Of a stretch of DNA of 36,518 nt, positions 8,088 through 16,365 are shown one piece after another. The stretch spans positions 1 to 36,518 of the forward strand of contig DXLX01000047.1 in assembly GCA_019414515.1 (NCBI GenBank), in the 5' to 3' direction. Positions within the stretch are counted from its first letter, which is position 1; each line of letters opens with the position of its first letter. The notes below the pieces were generated by a model. That model was not told the DNA's origin, searched no databases, and was given only the letters and a program-made list of their open reading frames with translations. The position numbers were made by a program, and so were the translations under genes. Origin of the DNA: Collinsella sp. GTDB taxonomy: Bacteria; Actinomycetota; Coriobacteriia; Coriobacteriales; Coriobacteriaceae.

Positions 8088-10559
8088 CTATTCGCTGTCG
8101 TCCCCAGCGTTTTCGCGGTCACTGGCAAGCATTGCCGCGCCGGCGACCGTTGTCGCCACGGCGGCAGCGGCGAGCCCGGCGGCGATACCAGAGCCGTCGC
8201 CCGTGTCGGCGAGTTTTCCGGTCGAGCCCTTGCTCTTGTTGCCCTTGCCATTCTTATCAGCGCCGTCTGCGTTGGAACCCGTGCCGCTGCCGGTGCCGCC
8301 TGCACTGCCCGAGGCCGCTACGGTGAAGCTTGCGGCTCCATCGCTGGCGAGCATGTAGTTCTGTGCCGCGTCGCCCAAAAGGCTTTTCACGCGCACCCAG
8401 TACGTTCCTGCGGCAAATGTTTCGCCCTCGGCCATTGCCGTGCCCGGAGCGCCGTCCGCGTCGTGTACAAACTCGAGCTGGGCCGTGCAGGCATCGGTTT
8501 CGAGCTTGCCCTCGAGTGATGCCGCAATCTTGGCGCGCACGTCTTCGCCGGCCTTAAGGCCTTCGAGTCCCTCAAAATGGGGCGTCAGCGCGCGTGGATC
8601 GATATCGATGGGCACGGAGCCCCGCAGCTCCGTAACGGTCTCGTTGCCCAAGGCGTCGACGTCCACATATTCGATGGCAAACGCATGGCCCGAAGCCGCC
8701 ACGTTGAGTACGTTGCTGCTGTTGACAAGGCGGAAATGACCCTCGCCAACGGTCTTGCCATCTTGGAGTGAGGCATCGCTCAGCGAGTCGCCGTATGTCA
8801 TGTGCATGCGGGTCGGGAGGTAGTACGAAGCTGTCTGCTTGTGCTGTGCGTAATTGCGCTGGTAGATGCTCCGCGCCAGTGCCGCATCAACAAAGTCGGA
8901 TGCGATGATGCCAATGTGCTTGAGGCAATCTGACTTTGTTTTCTCGTTGCCGCTGGGGTTGATGTACTGGCTCTTGTACAGATGCTCGTTGACCACTCGC
9001 GCTGCGGTAAATGGGTTGCTTCCTTGTTTGTGATTCGTGCAGCTGGTGTAGTTGATGGACCAACAGCGCTCCAAGACCTGCTCCTTGGACCCATCATTGT
9101 CCATGACGTCAACCTTGCCGCGGGTGAGATTGGCCGTTTCCCGCAGTGCCATATCGACCCATTCGATCTTGTCGGTTCCGGTGCATTCGTAATGGTCCTG
9201 GGCATATACCTTGGTGCAATAGGCTTTTTTGTCGCCTGCTTTCCCCTCGGCTTCAAAGCCTTGCGCGTTTTGGACGAGACACATAGAGGAGCTGTCGGGG
9301 TGTGCTGCGATTTTGTCGTCCCATTGGGTGAGGTCGAGTCCCCACGTGTGGCCGCTTGCGCTGTTGCCGGCGAGTCCAAATCGACGTAGCAGGACGATCT
9401 TTCCGCGCACCTCGCCCAGTGTGGGAACGCGGCTCGACGTATAGAACAGGTCGGGATCCTTGCCCATAACCTTGGCGAAGGCCGTCGTAACACTTTCGTC
9501 GGTAGCCTCGTCGTTGCCTCGTGACACAAGCATGATGAGCGCTTCTGACGGCTTTTCGCTCAAAAATGTTTTGAAGTAACCGATGACATCGGAGAGATGC
9601 ATATAGCCCCCGTCTTTTTTGAGCAGGTAGCATCTTCCATGGTCGATGCCGGGGTCGCCGTTCTTGTCGTCCTTTCCGAGTCGGATATCAAAATAGCGAA
9701 TGCCTTCGAGCAACTGCGTGGGGATGTAATCCTGCTGGCACTTTGCTTGTGAGGATTGGGGCTCGGTGTCGTTGTCCACGCTGCAGGTGCCCGAATCGTG
9801 GGTTCCCGGTATGCTCAGCTCGTCGAGGTATTTGTTGTCATCGACGTGGCTCATCCAACATGGTCCGTCGACGTAGCTGCTATACGTGGTCCAGTCGATG
9901 CTGCTAACTGTGGCATTGGTCTTGTCCATGCTGTAGCCGACAAGCTCGAGCTCCCACGGAATGGGATATTTCTTTTGGCAAATCTTGTTGTTGTCTTGGT
10001 CTTTGCCTTTCGATTCTATGGCCAGGTAGTTAATGCCGTTTTTCGTGTATATGCGGTCTCGAATAATATAAGTTCCGTCGGACTGGGGGTCAAACGTATA
10101 GGCGCGGCTGTCCTTATGGTCGTACTCGCCACTCCATACGTGGATAACCTTTCCATCTTTGTCCGAGTCGCCGTCGACCGACCAAATGCTGTAGCCTGTC
10201 TTCTTGTGCTCCTCGAAATTGAGCAAGGTGCGAATGGCATACCAATTTGTATTATCTGTATCGGTCGCCACGTGCTCGAGGATGAGCTTGTTGGACGTGC
10301 CATCATTAAACAGGTGGCAGACGTTGCCGATGACGTTGCCGTCTTCGTTGACGCTCGCGGTACGAAAATAGCCCGCGGGACGAAGGCGAATGACGAAATT
10401 GTCGAGGCTGACCGACGCTGTGGCAGCGTCGTCTGCAAATGCCGCGCGCACGGGAAGGCCCAATCCCGCGGTTTCGGGCAGGCTTACAAATGGCGACAAC
10501 GCGGCGAGTCCAAGGCCCAGTGTAAACGCTCGGCGACTGATGGCGTGGTGTTCGGTCAT
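8088..10559 (-). CDS. Secreted wall-anchored PI-PLC-like protein with lectin-like N-terminal domain
   Basis: Protein of 823 residues. A twin-arginine signal (SRRAFTLGL, 8-16) leads to a cleavage site near 42 (AFA-DD). Residues about 50-215 look like a ricin-type beta-trefoil (repeated FxIRxxxxGKYL-like strands, YNIWSVD-type segments); this part is tentative. Residues about 235-430 match the PI-PLC X domain: IPGTHDSGT with H254, GIRYFDIRLG with R293, and DHGRCY with H307 are the catalytic positions. Ig/MBG-like modules follow, then a Gly/Ser/Lys linker. The end is a sortase-type signal: LADTG (783-787), a hydrophobic stretch, but an acidic tail (SDRENAGDDSE) where basic residues are usual. It could cleave phosphatidylinositol or GPI-like lipids at the cell surface. 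A single-gene unit by its terminator and 305-base upstream gap. Confidence 0.88.
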   Translation of the reverse strand: MTEHHAISRRAFTLGLGLAALSPFVSLPETAGLGLPVRAAFADDAATASVSLDNFVIRLRPAGYFRTASVNEDGNVIGNVCHLFNDGTSNKLILEHVATDTDNTNWYAIRTLLNFEEHKKTGYSIWSVDGDSDKDGKVIHVWSGEYDHKDSRAYTFDPQSDGTYIIRDRIYTKNGINYLAIESKGKDQDNNKICQKKYPIPWELELVGYSMDKTNATVSSIDWTTYSSYVDGPCWMSHVDDNKYLDELSIPGTHDSGTCSVDNDTEPQSSQAKCQQDYIPTQLLEGIRYFDIRLGKDDKNGDPGIDHGRCYLLKKDGGYMHLSDVIGYFKTFLSEKPSEALIMLVSRGNDEATDESVTTAFAKVMGKDPDLFYTSSRVPTLGEVRGKIVLLRRFGLAGNSASGHTWGLDLTQWDDKIAAHPDSSSMCLVQNAQGFEAEGKAGDKKAYCTKVYAQDHYECTGTDKIEWVDMALRETANLTRGKVDVMDNDGSKEQVLERCWSINYTSCTNHKQGSNPFTAARVVNEHLYKSQYINPSGNEKTKSDCLKHIGIIASDFVDAALARSIYQRNYAQHKQTASYYLPTRMHMTYGDSLSDASLQDGKTVGEGHFRLVNSSNVLNVAASGHAFAIEYVDVDALGNETVTELRGSVPIDIDPRALTPHFEGLEGLKAGEDVRAKIAASLEGKLETDACTAQLEFVHDADGAPGTAMAEGETFAAGTYWVRVKSLLGDAAQNYMLASDGAASFTVAASGSAGGTGSGTGSNADGADKNGKGNKSKGSTGKLADTGDGSGIAAGLAAAAVATTVAGAAMLASDRENAGDDSE

Positions 10560-10864
10560 AACTCCTCCGTTCGCAGGGTGCGGTTATGCGATAGTTTTGG
10601 TCACTATACTGCCCAGATGTTTAAAGGCGCCGGCTTTAATTGTGTGCGCGGCGCTATAAATCGGCGGGCGGACGTGCTGGGGCGCTTGTCTATTTTTGCT
10701 GCTACCGCGTCTGGGATGGTTCCGGCGTCCGGCATCCTCGCGTTCGTCGGCTACCGGCATAAGAAAAGGAGGGCCGGTTTACCGGCCCTCCCTTGGTACG
10801 AAGCGCTGGGATACCGTCGCTTGTTTACGCTGCGCTCGTGTTTCCCGTTGCGCTCGCGAGTCGC
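10560..10864. other. Intergenic region upstream of the phospholipase gene
   Basis: These 305 bases contain the terminator of the leftward lipoprotein gene (10768-10791) and presumably the promoter of the phospholipase gene. No convincing promoter boxes or coding frame were seen. Confidence 0.6.
10768..10791 (-). terminator. Terminator of the first lipoprotein gene
   Basis: A perfect 11-bp stem, GGAGGGCCGGT (10768-10778) with ACCGGCCCTCC (10781-10791), has a 2-base apex. On the minus strand it is followed by TTTTCTT. Confidence 0.85.
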
Positions 10865-11455
10865 TTAGCGCTTGATCTCGATATCGTCGAGCTTAACATC
10901 CATGGCCTCGGTCTTGGCCTTGGCGATATCATCGGCAAATTCCAGAGACTTCATCATGGTCTCGACGGCGTCCTTGTGCTCCTCGACGTTGTCGATGCGC
11001 ACGTAGACGCTGCCGCCGCCTGCTTCGGTGAAGTACTCAGTCGTCACGCCGCCCGAGTGTGTATAGGAAGCGTTGCGCCAAGTCTTGCCGTTGTACTTGA
11101 CGGGGTCATTCTCGGTCCACTCAAAGCTGGCATTCCACTTTGCCTCGTAGTCGAACAGCTCGTCGGCGTTCTTGTCAGGATCGAAGACGGGGATGAAGCG
11201 ATCGCTGGCGTGCTCGCTCTCGGTGAACTTAAACTGGGCCCTGTCGGCGGTATCGCCTGCGACGTCGGTGACCTCGACGCCCTCGGGGACCTCGACCTTA
11301 AACCAGATGAAGTCGGTCCTCATATCCACGGCTGGCTTTTCCGCACCGCCACCGCCACTTCCGGTAGCGCCGCCGCTGCCACCGCAGCCCACCAGGGCAA
11401 ACGCGGCAAAGAGACTGATGCAGAGGGTGAGAATCGCAAAGGCCTTCTTTTTCAT
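10865..11455 (-). CDS. Lipoprotein, paralogue A of a tandem pair
   Basis: Protein of 196 residues with a lipoprotein signal: MKKK, a hydrophobic core, and lipobox LVGC with the lipidated Cys at residue 24, followed by a Gly/Ser linker. The mature domain (about 45-196) begins TDFIWFKVEVPEGV and includes ASDRFIPVF, YNGKTW and MKSLEFADDIA. It is clearly related to the protein encoded at 11698-12300: TDFIWFKVE, DRFIP and YNG+TW are shared at the same spacing, as is the end pattern of a short helix followed by an alternating IEI strand. GAGGAGGACACG upstream of ATG 11455 marks the start. The function is unknown; the compact alpha/beta domain resembles small extracytoplasmic domains seen in actinobacterial lipoproteins. 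The gene has its own terminator. Confidence 0.85.
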   Translation of the reverse strand: MKKKAFAILTLCISLFAAFALVGCGGSGGATGSGGGGAEKPAVDMRTDFIWFKVEVPEGVEVTDVAGDTADRAQFKFTESEHASDRFIPVFDPDKNADELFDYEAKWNASFEWTENDPVKYNGKTWRNASYTHSGGVTTEYFTEAGGGSVYVRIDNVEEHKDAVETMMKSLEFADDIAKAKTEAMDVKLDDIEIKR

Positions 11456-11527
11456 GGTCGTGTCCTCCTCGATCTGTAACCGCCCATGGATTACCTGCCT
11501 TTACTGTACGCGTGGACGGCTCGCTAG

Positions 11528-11546
11528 GGTGGGCCATGTGTCCCAT
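11528..11546. repeat. 19-bp motif upstream of lipoprotein A, copy 1
   Basis: GGTGGGCCATGTGTCCCAT is identical to the sequence at 12498-12516. It lies 72 bases upstream of the lipoprotein A start. It contains a short TGGG/CCCA dyad and may be a shared control site or a relic of the gene duplication. Confidence 0.6.
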
Positions 11547-11598
11547 TCTGGGAGCCGGATTTGCGCCGACAAGTGGCAATATGCGCGGGTCCAAAAGA

Positions 11599-11627
11599 GG
11601 GGAGGGCCGATGCTGTCGGCCCTCCCC
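11599..11627 (-). terminator. Terminator of the second lipoprotein gene
   Basis: A perfect 12-bp stem (GGGGAGGGCCGA at 11599-11610, TCGGCCCTCCCC at 11616-11627) has a 5-base loop and is followed by TCTTTTGG on the minus strand. Its core resembles the terminator at 10768-10791, as expected if the whole gene unit was duplicated. Confidence 0.85.
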
Positions 11628-11697
11628 GGGGTTGGGTGCCCGTTGCTTTAATGGGGCGCATGTGCGCAGGTGCGCGTAGGCGCGTGCGGGTGTCCCG

Positions 11698-12300
11698 TTA
11701 CTTGATCTCGATGCTCGAAATCTCGACTTCGCGCGCCTCGGAAACTGCCTCTGCCATGTCATCGGGGAATTCGATGGAGTTGAGGAGCGCCTCGGCTTCT
11801 TTCTTGTGCAGGTCGAAGTTCGAGATAAGGACATAGATGCTTCCCGGCTCAACGTCGGTAAAGAGTAGGGTTGTGATGCCACTGTTGTCCTCGTACGTTC
11901 CGACGAGCCACGTCCTGCCGTTATACTCGACGGACCCGCCATCCTTCCACTGGAACGTATCCCCCTTCTTTTCCGCCTGGTCGGCGTGGGATTCCTCGGC
12001 AGTCAGCGCTTTTTTCCAAACGGGGATAAAACGATCGGCCGAGGCGTTCTCGTCTTCGGGGAAGGTGAGCTGGACCCTGTCGGCGTTCTTGCCGGCGGAG
12101 TCGCTCACGCCAACGCTCTCGGGCATCTCGACCTTAAACCAGATAAAGTCAGTCTTTTCGGCGACGGGGGCCTTTTCCTTGTCTTCGCTCTTTGAGGTGC
12201 TGCCGCCTCCGCCCGATGCGATCCCGCCGCAGCCCACAAGGGCGAGCGCGGCAAAGAGGGCGATGCAAAGGGAAAGGATCGATAGGGTCTTTTTCTTCAT
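11698..12300 (-). CDS. Lipoprotein, paralogue B of a tandem pair
   Basis: Protein of 200 residues starting at ATG 12300, with GGAGGACGCCACC just upstream; an ATG 33 bases earlier has no ribosome site. The signal MKKKTLSILSLCIALFAALA is followed by lipobox LVGC (Cys 24) and a charged linker (KSEDKEKAPVAEK). The mature domain shares TDFIWFKVE, RFIPVW, YNGRTW and the final IEI strand with the neighbour at 10865-11455. The paralogues differ most in the middle, around residues 95-120. Each gene has its own ribosome site, terminator and upstream 19-bp motif, so they are likely separate transcription units. No function is known. Confidence 0.85.
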   Translation of the reverse strand: MKKKTLSILSLCIALFAALALVGCGGIASGGGGSTSKSEDKEKAPVAEKTDFIWFKVEMPESVGVSDSAGKNADRVQLTFPEDENASADRFIPVWKKALTAEESHADQAEKKGDTFQWKDGGSVEYNGRTWLVGTYEDNSGITTLLFTDVEPGSIYVLISNFDLHKKEAEALLNSIEFPDDMAEAVSEAREVEISSIEIK

Positions 12301-12677
12301 GGTGGCGTCCTCCTTGTCTGCCGATGACATCACGGCGCCGCACGCTGTTGGGGTACTGATTGCGCTGGCGGCGGATGTCTCTGTGTACTGTGCGGCTTAT
12401 GCCTCCGTTCATCGCTTGTGGCCGTTGCGCGGCCGTGCCCCAACGGGTTCCTTACTTATAGATATGCCCCAGTTTGTGCCGTTCGGGAGTCTCGAAAGGT
12501 GGGCCATGTGTCCCATGTTTGCGGCGCCTACGCCTATCGTTCGTCATAGAAATCCGCGATGGCCAGGTGTGCTGACGCTCATGTGCTTATGGGCTAGACT
12601 TAGCATCATTACGTGTTTGATGCGGTTGGTCGGCAGTTGCCGCCCGACCGATCTATATGACTTGAAGGTGCATACGT
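12301..12677. other. Divergent upstream region of lipoprotein B and fchA
   Basis: These 377 bases hold the second 19-bp motif at 12498-12516. On the minus strand an AT-rich TATAAG-like box lies near 12457-12462. No coding frame or further structure was recognised. Confidence 0.5.
12498..12516. repeat. 19-bp motif upstream of lipoprotein B, copy 2
   Basis: Identical to 11528-11546 over all 19 bases and in the same orientation relative to its gene. The distance to the start codon is 197 bases here and 72 bases in the other copy. The flanking sequences differ, so the motif is conserved more tightly than its surroundings. Confidence 0.6.
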
Positions 12678-13310
12678 ATGAGCCAAGAGATGATGGACAA
12701 GACCTGCCGTGGGTTTGCCGAGGCGCTGGCCGCGCGCGAGCCGGTTCCCGGCGGCGGTAGCGCGAGCGCCTTTGTGGGCGCGCTGGGCGCCTCGCTTTGC
12801 GGGATGGTCGCTCGCTACGGGGCGACCAATCCCGCGCTTAGCGATCGGGCGGACGATCTGACGCGTGCATTTGCCCAGGCAGACGAGTTGGCGCAGGAAC
12901 TAGTGGGTCTGGTTGCCGAGGATGTGCGTGCATACGGCCAGGTGTCTGCGGCATACGGTATTCCTCGTGATGACCCGGCTCGACCCGCGGCGATTCAGGA
13001 CGCGTTGCGCGTGGCGGCCATGCCGCCGTATCGGATCATGGATGCCTGCGGGCGCGCACTGGCGCTGCTCGAGGACATGGCAGACAAAGGCTCGCGCCAG
13101 TTGCTGTCCGACGTGGCCTGCGGCGCCGTATTCTGCCGAGCCGCCATGCAAGGCGCGAGCCTGACGCTCTTTGCCAACACCACATCTATGAAAGACCGGG
13201 CGCGCGCTGAGGAGCTCGAGACGGCGTGCGATGAGCTGCTGGATACGTGGCTGCCGCGCGCCGATGCGCTGGCACGCCGTGCTGCCGACGCCGCAAGGAA
13301 GAGGGGATAG
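12678..13310 (+). CDS. fchA: Cyclodeaminase/cyclohydrolase family protein (methenyl-THF cyclohydrolase)
   Basis: Protein of 210 residues, the normal length of the formiminotransferase-cyclodeaminase-like family. The folate-site motif PVPGGGSASA lies at 22-31, and the rest is the expected all-helical fold (DALRVAAMPPYRIMDAC, QLLSDVACGAVF). The enzyme either deaminates 5-formimino-THF or hydrolyses 5,10-methenyl-THF to 10-formyl-THF; in fermentative bacteria with this gene next to folD it is usually taken as the cyclohydrolase. GAAGGTG nine bases before ATG 12678 supports the start. The folD start follows its stop by two bases, so the two are translated from one transcript. FolD here seems to lack its own cyclohydrolase residues, which makes the cyclohydrolase role more likely. 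Confidence 0.9.
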   Translation: MSQEMMDKTCRGFAEALAAREPVPGGGSASAFVGALGASLCGMVARYGATNPALSDRADDLTRAFAQADELAQELVGLVAEDVRAYGQVSAAYGIPRDDPARPAAIQDALRVAAMPPYRIMDACGRALALLEDMADKGSRQLLSDVACGAVFCRAAMQGASLTLFANTTSMKDRARAEELETACDELLDTWLPRADALARRAADAARKRG

Positions 13311-13312
13311 CC

Positions 13313-14167
13313 ATGGCAGAGCTGCTTAAGGGTGCTCCCGTTGCCCGTGCTTTGACCGAGGAGCTTGCTGCTCGCTGCGCCGCCCTGCGCGAACAGGGCA
13401 TCGTGCCGACACTGGCCATCGTTCGTGTGGGCGAGCGCGAGGACGACCTGTCCTACGAGCGCGGCGCCCTCAAGCGCTGCGAGAAGGTTGGCATCGAGGC
13501 TCGCCGCGTTTTGCTTCCCGCCGATGTTTCGCAGGACGAGCTGTTGGCGGCTATTAAGGACATCAATGCCGACCCCGCTGTTCATGGCTGCCTGATGTTT
13601 CGCCCGTTGCCCGCTGGGCTTGACGAGGATGCAGTTGCCGCGGCACTCGATCCCGCCAAGGACGTCGACTCCATGACGCCGGCCTCGCTGCTCACCACGC
13701 TTTCGGGGCGAGGCGAGGGCTTTGCTCCTTGCACGGCTGAGGCCGTGTTGGCGTTGCTGGACCATTACGGCGTTGAGTTGGATGGGGCCAAGGTTGCGGT
13801 CGTCGGTCGGTCGCTGGTGATTGGCCGTCCCGTTGCCGCCATGCTTACGGCTCGCAATGCCACGGTGACGACGTGCCATACGCATACGCGTGACTTGGCT
13901 GCCGAGTGTCGTGCGGCTGATATTGTTGTTGCCGCGGTTGGACGTGCGCGCACGATTGGCGCGGATGCGGTTCGTGGGGGTCAGACGATCATCGATGTTG
14001 GCATTAATTGGGACGAGGCCGCTTGCAAGCTGGTCGGGGACGTGGATTTTGATGCTGCGGAACCGATTGTTGGCGCCATCACGCCCGTGCCGGGCGGCGT
14101 GGGGGCTGTAACGACGGCGATTCTCGCCAAGCACGTGATCGAGGCGGCAGAGCGCGCATCGAAATAG
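13313..14167 (+). CDS. folD: Methylene-THF dehydrogenase (FolD family), cyclohydrolase site altered
   Basis: Protein of 284 residues, full length for FolD. The start is ATG 13313, two bases after the fchA stop, with AGGAAGAGGGG upstream; the open frame to 13247 lies inside fchA. The Rossmann and ending motifs are present: VVGRSLVIGRPVAAML, HTHTRDL, DIVVAAVG, IDVGIN and ITPVPGGVGAVT. In the folate site, Y48 is kept. The position four residues later, where bifunctional FolD has the catalytic Lys (K56 in E. coli and human numbering), is Ala52. The QLPLP motif reads FRPLP (93-100), so the partner Gln is Phe96. DVDG reads DVDS (117-120). These changes predict a dehydrogenase without cyclohydrolase activity, with FchA supplying that step. 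Confidence 0.92.
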   Translation: MAELLKGAPVARALTEELAARCAALREQGIVPTLAIVRVGEREDDLSYERGALKRCEKVGIEARRVLLPADVSQDELLAAIKDINADPAVHGCLMFRPLPAGLDEDAVAAALDPAKDVDSMTPASLLTTLSGRGEGFAPCTAEAVLALLDHYGVELDGAKVAVVGRSLVIGRPVAAMLTARNATVTTCHTHTRDLAAECRAADIVVAAVGRARTIGADAVRGGQTIIDVGINWDEAACKLVGDVDFDAAEPIVGAITPVPGGVGAVTTAILAKHVIEAAERASK

Positions 14168-14268
14168 GCGTTTTTGACCACAGAGGTTGCCGAGGTCGCG
14201 GTTTCGCCCTTTTTGTGCCGAAGCGATACACTGTTGCCGTTTGATTTCTTCGCTCAAGGAGGATGCGC

Positions 14269-15792
14269 ATGCCGTGCACAACGATTTTGGTTGGTAAGAA
14301 CGCGAGTTACGACGGCTCGACGCTGGTTGCCCGCAATGAGGACTCGTCCAATGGGGTATTTGAGCCCAAACGCATGCGCGTGGTGCATCCCGACGAGCAG
14401 CCGCGTGTCTACACGAGTGTCCTGAGCCACCTGACCGTTGAGCTGCCCGATAATCCCATGCGTTACACAAGCGTCCCCGACGTTGTCCCGGGCCATGGCA
14501 TTTGGGCCGAGGCCGGCTTCAACGAGCTCAATGTTGGCATGTCCGCAACCGAGACGCTCACCACCAACGAGCGCGTCCGCGGCGCCGATCCGCTCGTGGA
14601 CTACGTGCCCGCCAAGGGCAACGAGGGCGAGGACGGCTATGTTCCGGCGCAGCCCGGCGGTCTGGGCGAGGAGGATATGGTGACCCTGGTGCTGCCGTAC
14701 GCCAAGTCCGCCCGCGACGGTGTGCGCATTCTGGGCGACCTGCTCGAGCGCTACGGCACCTACGAGAACAACGGCATCGCCTTTAGTGACGTTGACGAGA
14801 TCTGGTGGCTCGAGACCATCGGTGGGCACCACTGGATCGCCAAGCGCGTGCCCGATGACGCCTATGTGACCATGCCCAACCAGCTGGGTATCGACAGCTT
14901 TGACCTGGACGACGCCGAGGGTGCCCAGGCAGATCATATGTGCTCCGCCGACCTGCGCTCCTGGATGGCCGAGTGGCATCTGGATCTGACGCTGGGCGTT
15001 AAGGGCGACGGTCCGGCGACGGTCTTTAACCCGCGCGAGGCATTTGGCTCGCACAGTGACAGCGACCACGTCTACAACACGCCGCGCGCCTGGTACATGC
15101 AGCGCTGCCTCAACCCCAGCGATGTGTGGGACGGTCCCGACGCCGACTACACGCCCGAGAGCGACGACATCCCCTGGAGCCGCGTGCCCGAGCGCAAGGT
15201 GACCATCGAGGACATCAAGTACGTGCTTTCGAGCCACTACCAGGGCACGGAGTACGACTGCTACGGCAGCAAGGGCACGCCCGCCACGCGCGGCGCTTAT
15301 CGTCCCATCGGCATTAACCGCAACAGCCAGCTCGCCGTGCTGCAGCTGCGCCCCTATGCACAGCCGGCGTATTGTGCCGTGCAGTGGATGGCGTTTGGTT
15401 CCAACTCGTTTAACGCGCTCGTACCGCTGTACGCCAATGTCGAGACCATGCCCGAGTACTATGCCGACACGCAGGCTCGCGTGACGTCCGAGAATTTCTA
15501 TTGGGCAAATCGCCTGATCGGTGCCTTGGCAGATGTTCGCTTCCACGAGTGCGGTCGTGCGGTCGAGGATTATCAGGAGAAGGTCGGCGGCATGGGCCAC
15601 AAGCAGATTCACGACGTTGACGCTGCCGTTGCCGCGCTGCCCGAGGCCGAGGTGCCCGCCGAGCTCGCCCGCGCCAACGAGGCCTTTGCCGAGCTCGTGC
15701 GCGTGGAGACCGATGCCCTGTTGGGCAAGGTGCTCTATACCACGAGCTGCGCCATGAAGAACTCCTTCGCGATGAACGACAACGTAAGGTAA
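14269..15792 (+). CDS. C69 family dipeptidase (PepD-like)
   Basis: Ntn-hydrolase peptidase of 507 residues that cleaves dipeptides and feeds amino acids to the cell. The start is ATG 14269: AAGGAGG ends at 14262, giving normal spacing, whereas ATG 14263 directly abuts it. The protein begins MPCTTILVGKNAS, which puts the catalytic nucleophile at Cys3, exposed after a very short leader; LVARNEDSS follows as usual for the family. Further family features are HGIWAEAGFNELNVGMSATE, EDMVTLVLPYAKSARDGV and IWWLETIGGHHW. No signal peptide is seen, so it is cytoplasmic. A strong terminator follows. It is separated from folD by 101 bases and is probably its own unit. Confidence 0.93.
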   Translation: MPCTTILVGKNASYDGSTLVARNEDSSNGVFEPKRMRVVHPDEQPRVYTSVLSHLTVELPDNPMRYTSVPDVVPGHGIWAEAGFNELNVGMSATETLTTNERVRGADPLVDYVPAKGNEGEDGYVPAQPGGLGEEDMVTLVLPYAKSARDGVRILGDLLERYGTYENNGIAFSDVDEIWWLETIGGHHWIAKRVPDDAYVTMPNQLGIDSFDLDDAEGAQADHMCSADLRSWMAEWHLDLTLGVKGDGPATVFNPREAFGSHSDSDHVYNTPRAWYMQRCLNPSDVWDGPDADYTPESDDIPWSRVPERKVTIEDIKYVLSSHYQGTEYDCYGSKGTPATRGAYRPIGINRNSQLAVLQLRPYAQPAYCAVQWMAFGSNSFNALVPLYANVETMPEYYADTQARVTSENFYWANRLIGALADVRFHECGRAVEDYQEKVGGMGHKQIHDVDAAVAALPEAEVPAELARANEAFAELVRVETDALLGKVLYTTSCAMKNSFAMNDNVR

Positions 15793-15810
15793 AGACGGCC
15801 TTGCAACGAG

Positions 15811-15853
15811 CGAGCGGGGCAAACGCCGTCAAGGGCTTTGCCCCGCTCGATTT
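15811..15853 (+). terminator. Terminator after the dipeptidase gene
   Basis: A perfect 13-bp stem (CGAGCGGGGCAAA at 15811-15823, TTTGCCCCGCTCG at 15837-15849) has a 13-base loop and is followed by ATTTCT. Confidence 0.85.
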
Positions 15854-15940
15854 CTATCCCGGCGATAAAACGATTTTGTGTCGTTCACCCAATCTTGGGT
15901 ACAAGAAGGCCAATGCAGTTGTTCATGATTGGAGCCAACC

Positions 15941-16357
15941 ATGGTTATGAAATTCGATCAGCTTGTTAACGGTGCCATCAACGTGGGCTTCGGTGCCGCC
16001 GCCGTTGCCGTTGAGGGCGGCAAGAAGGTCCTCGACGACCTCAATACCAAGGGAGAGCAGGTACGCAAGGACGCCGGCACCCCCGATATCGCCCGCAGCG
16101 TGTCCGACATGTTCGAGCAGGCCGGTGGCACCATCTCCGACCTGACCGAGCGCCTGGGCATGCAGGGCGAGACTGCGGCGCAGCGCGTGCTCGACGAGCT
16201 CATTCTGGCCCGCGTCCGCGTTATGACCGCCTCCGAGCGCACGGCCTTTTTGGCTCATGTGCGCGATATCGTCGATTCGGTCGAGGACAACGTGACCTCG
16301 GTGCCCGTCGAGTCCGTTGAGCCCGACGATGCAGGGGACACCGAAGAGGCCGAGTAG
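15941..16357 (+). CDS. Phasin-like small helical protein
   Basis: Protein of 138 residues starting at ATG 15941, six bases after GGAG; an in-frame TTG at 15929 is less likely. It opens with a short apolar segment (INVGFGAAAVAVEGGKKVLDDL), continues as amphipathic helices (DIARSVSDMFEQAGGTISDL, ERLGMQGETAAQRVLDELI, ERTAFLAHVRDIVDSVEDN) and ends in an acidic tail. This layout matches small phasin-like or DUF-type proteins that often precede ABC1/UbiB genes, as here (eight bases apart). I see no polyhydroxyalkanoate synthesis gene, so a role at a membrane or lipid surface with the UbiB-like protein is more likely than granule coating; that is inference. Confidence 0.75.
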   Translation: MVMKFDQLVNGAINVGFGAAAVAVEGGKKVLDDLNTKGEQVRKDAGTPDIARSVSDMFEQAGGTISDLTERLGMQGETAAQRVLDELILARVRVMTASERTAFLAHVRDIVDSVEDNVTSVPVESVEPDDAGDTEEAE

Positions 16358-16365
16358 CAGCGCAG

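Noticed and set aside
12995..14470. A 491-codon minus-strand frame across fchA, folD and the dipeptidase start
   Set aside because: It spans three real genes on the other strand and gives a Arg/Ala/Gln-rich translation typical of shadows.
14254..15822. A 522-codon minus-strand frame opposite the C69 dipeptidase
   Set aside because: The dipeptidase on the + strand has catalytic and family motifs and a proper start; the antisense frame has none.
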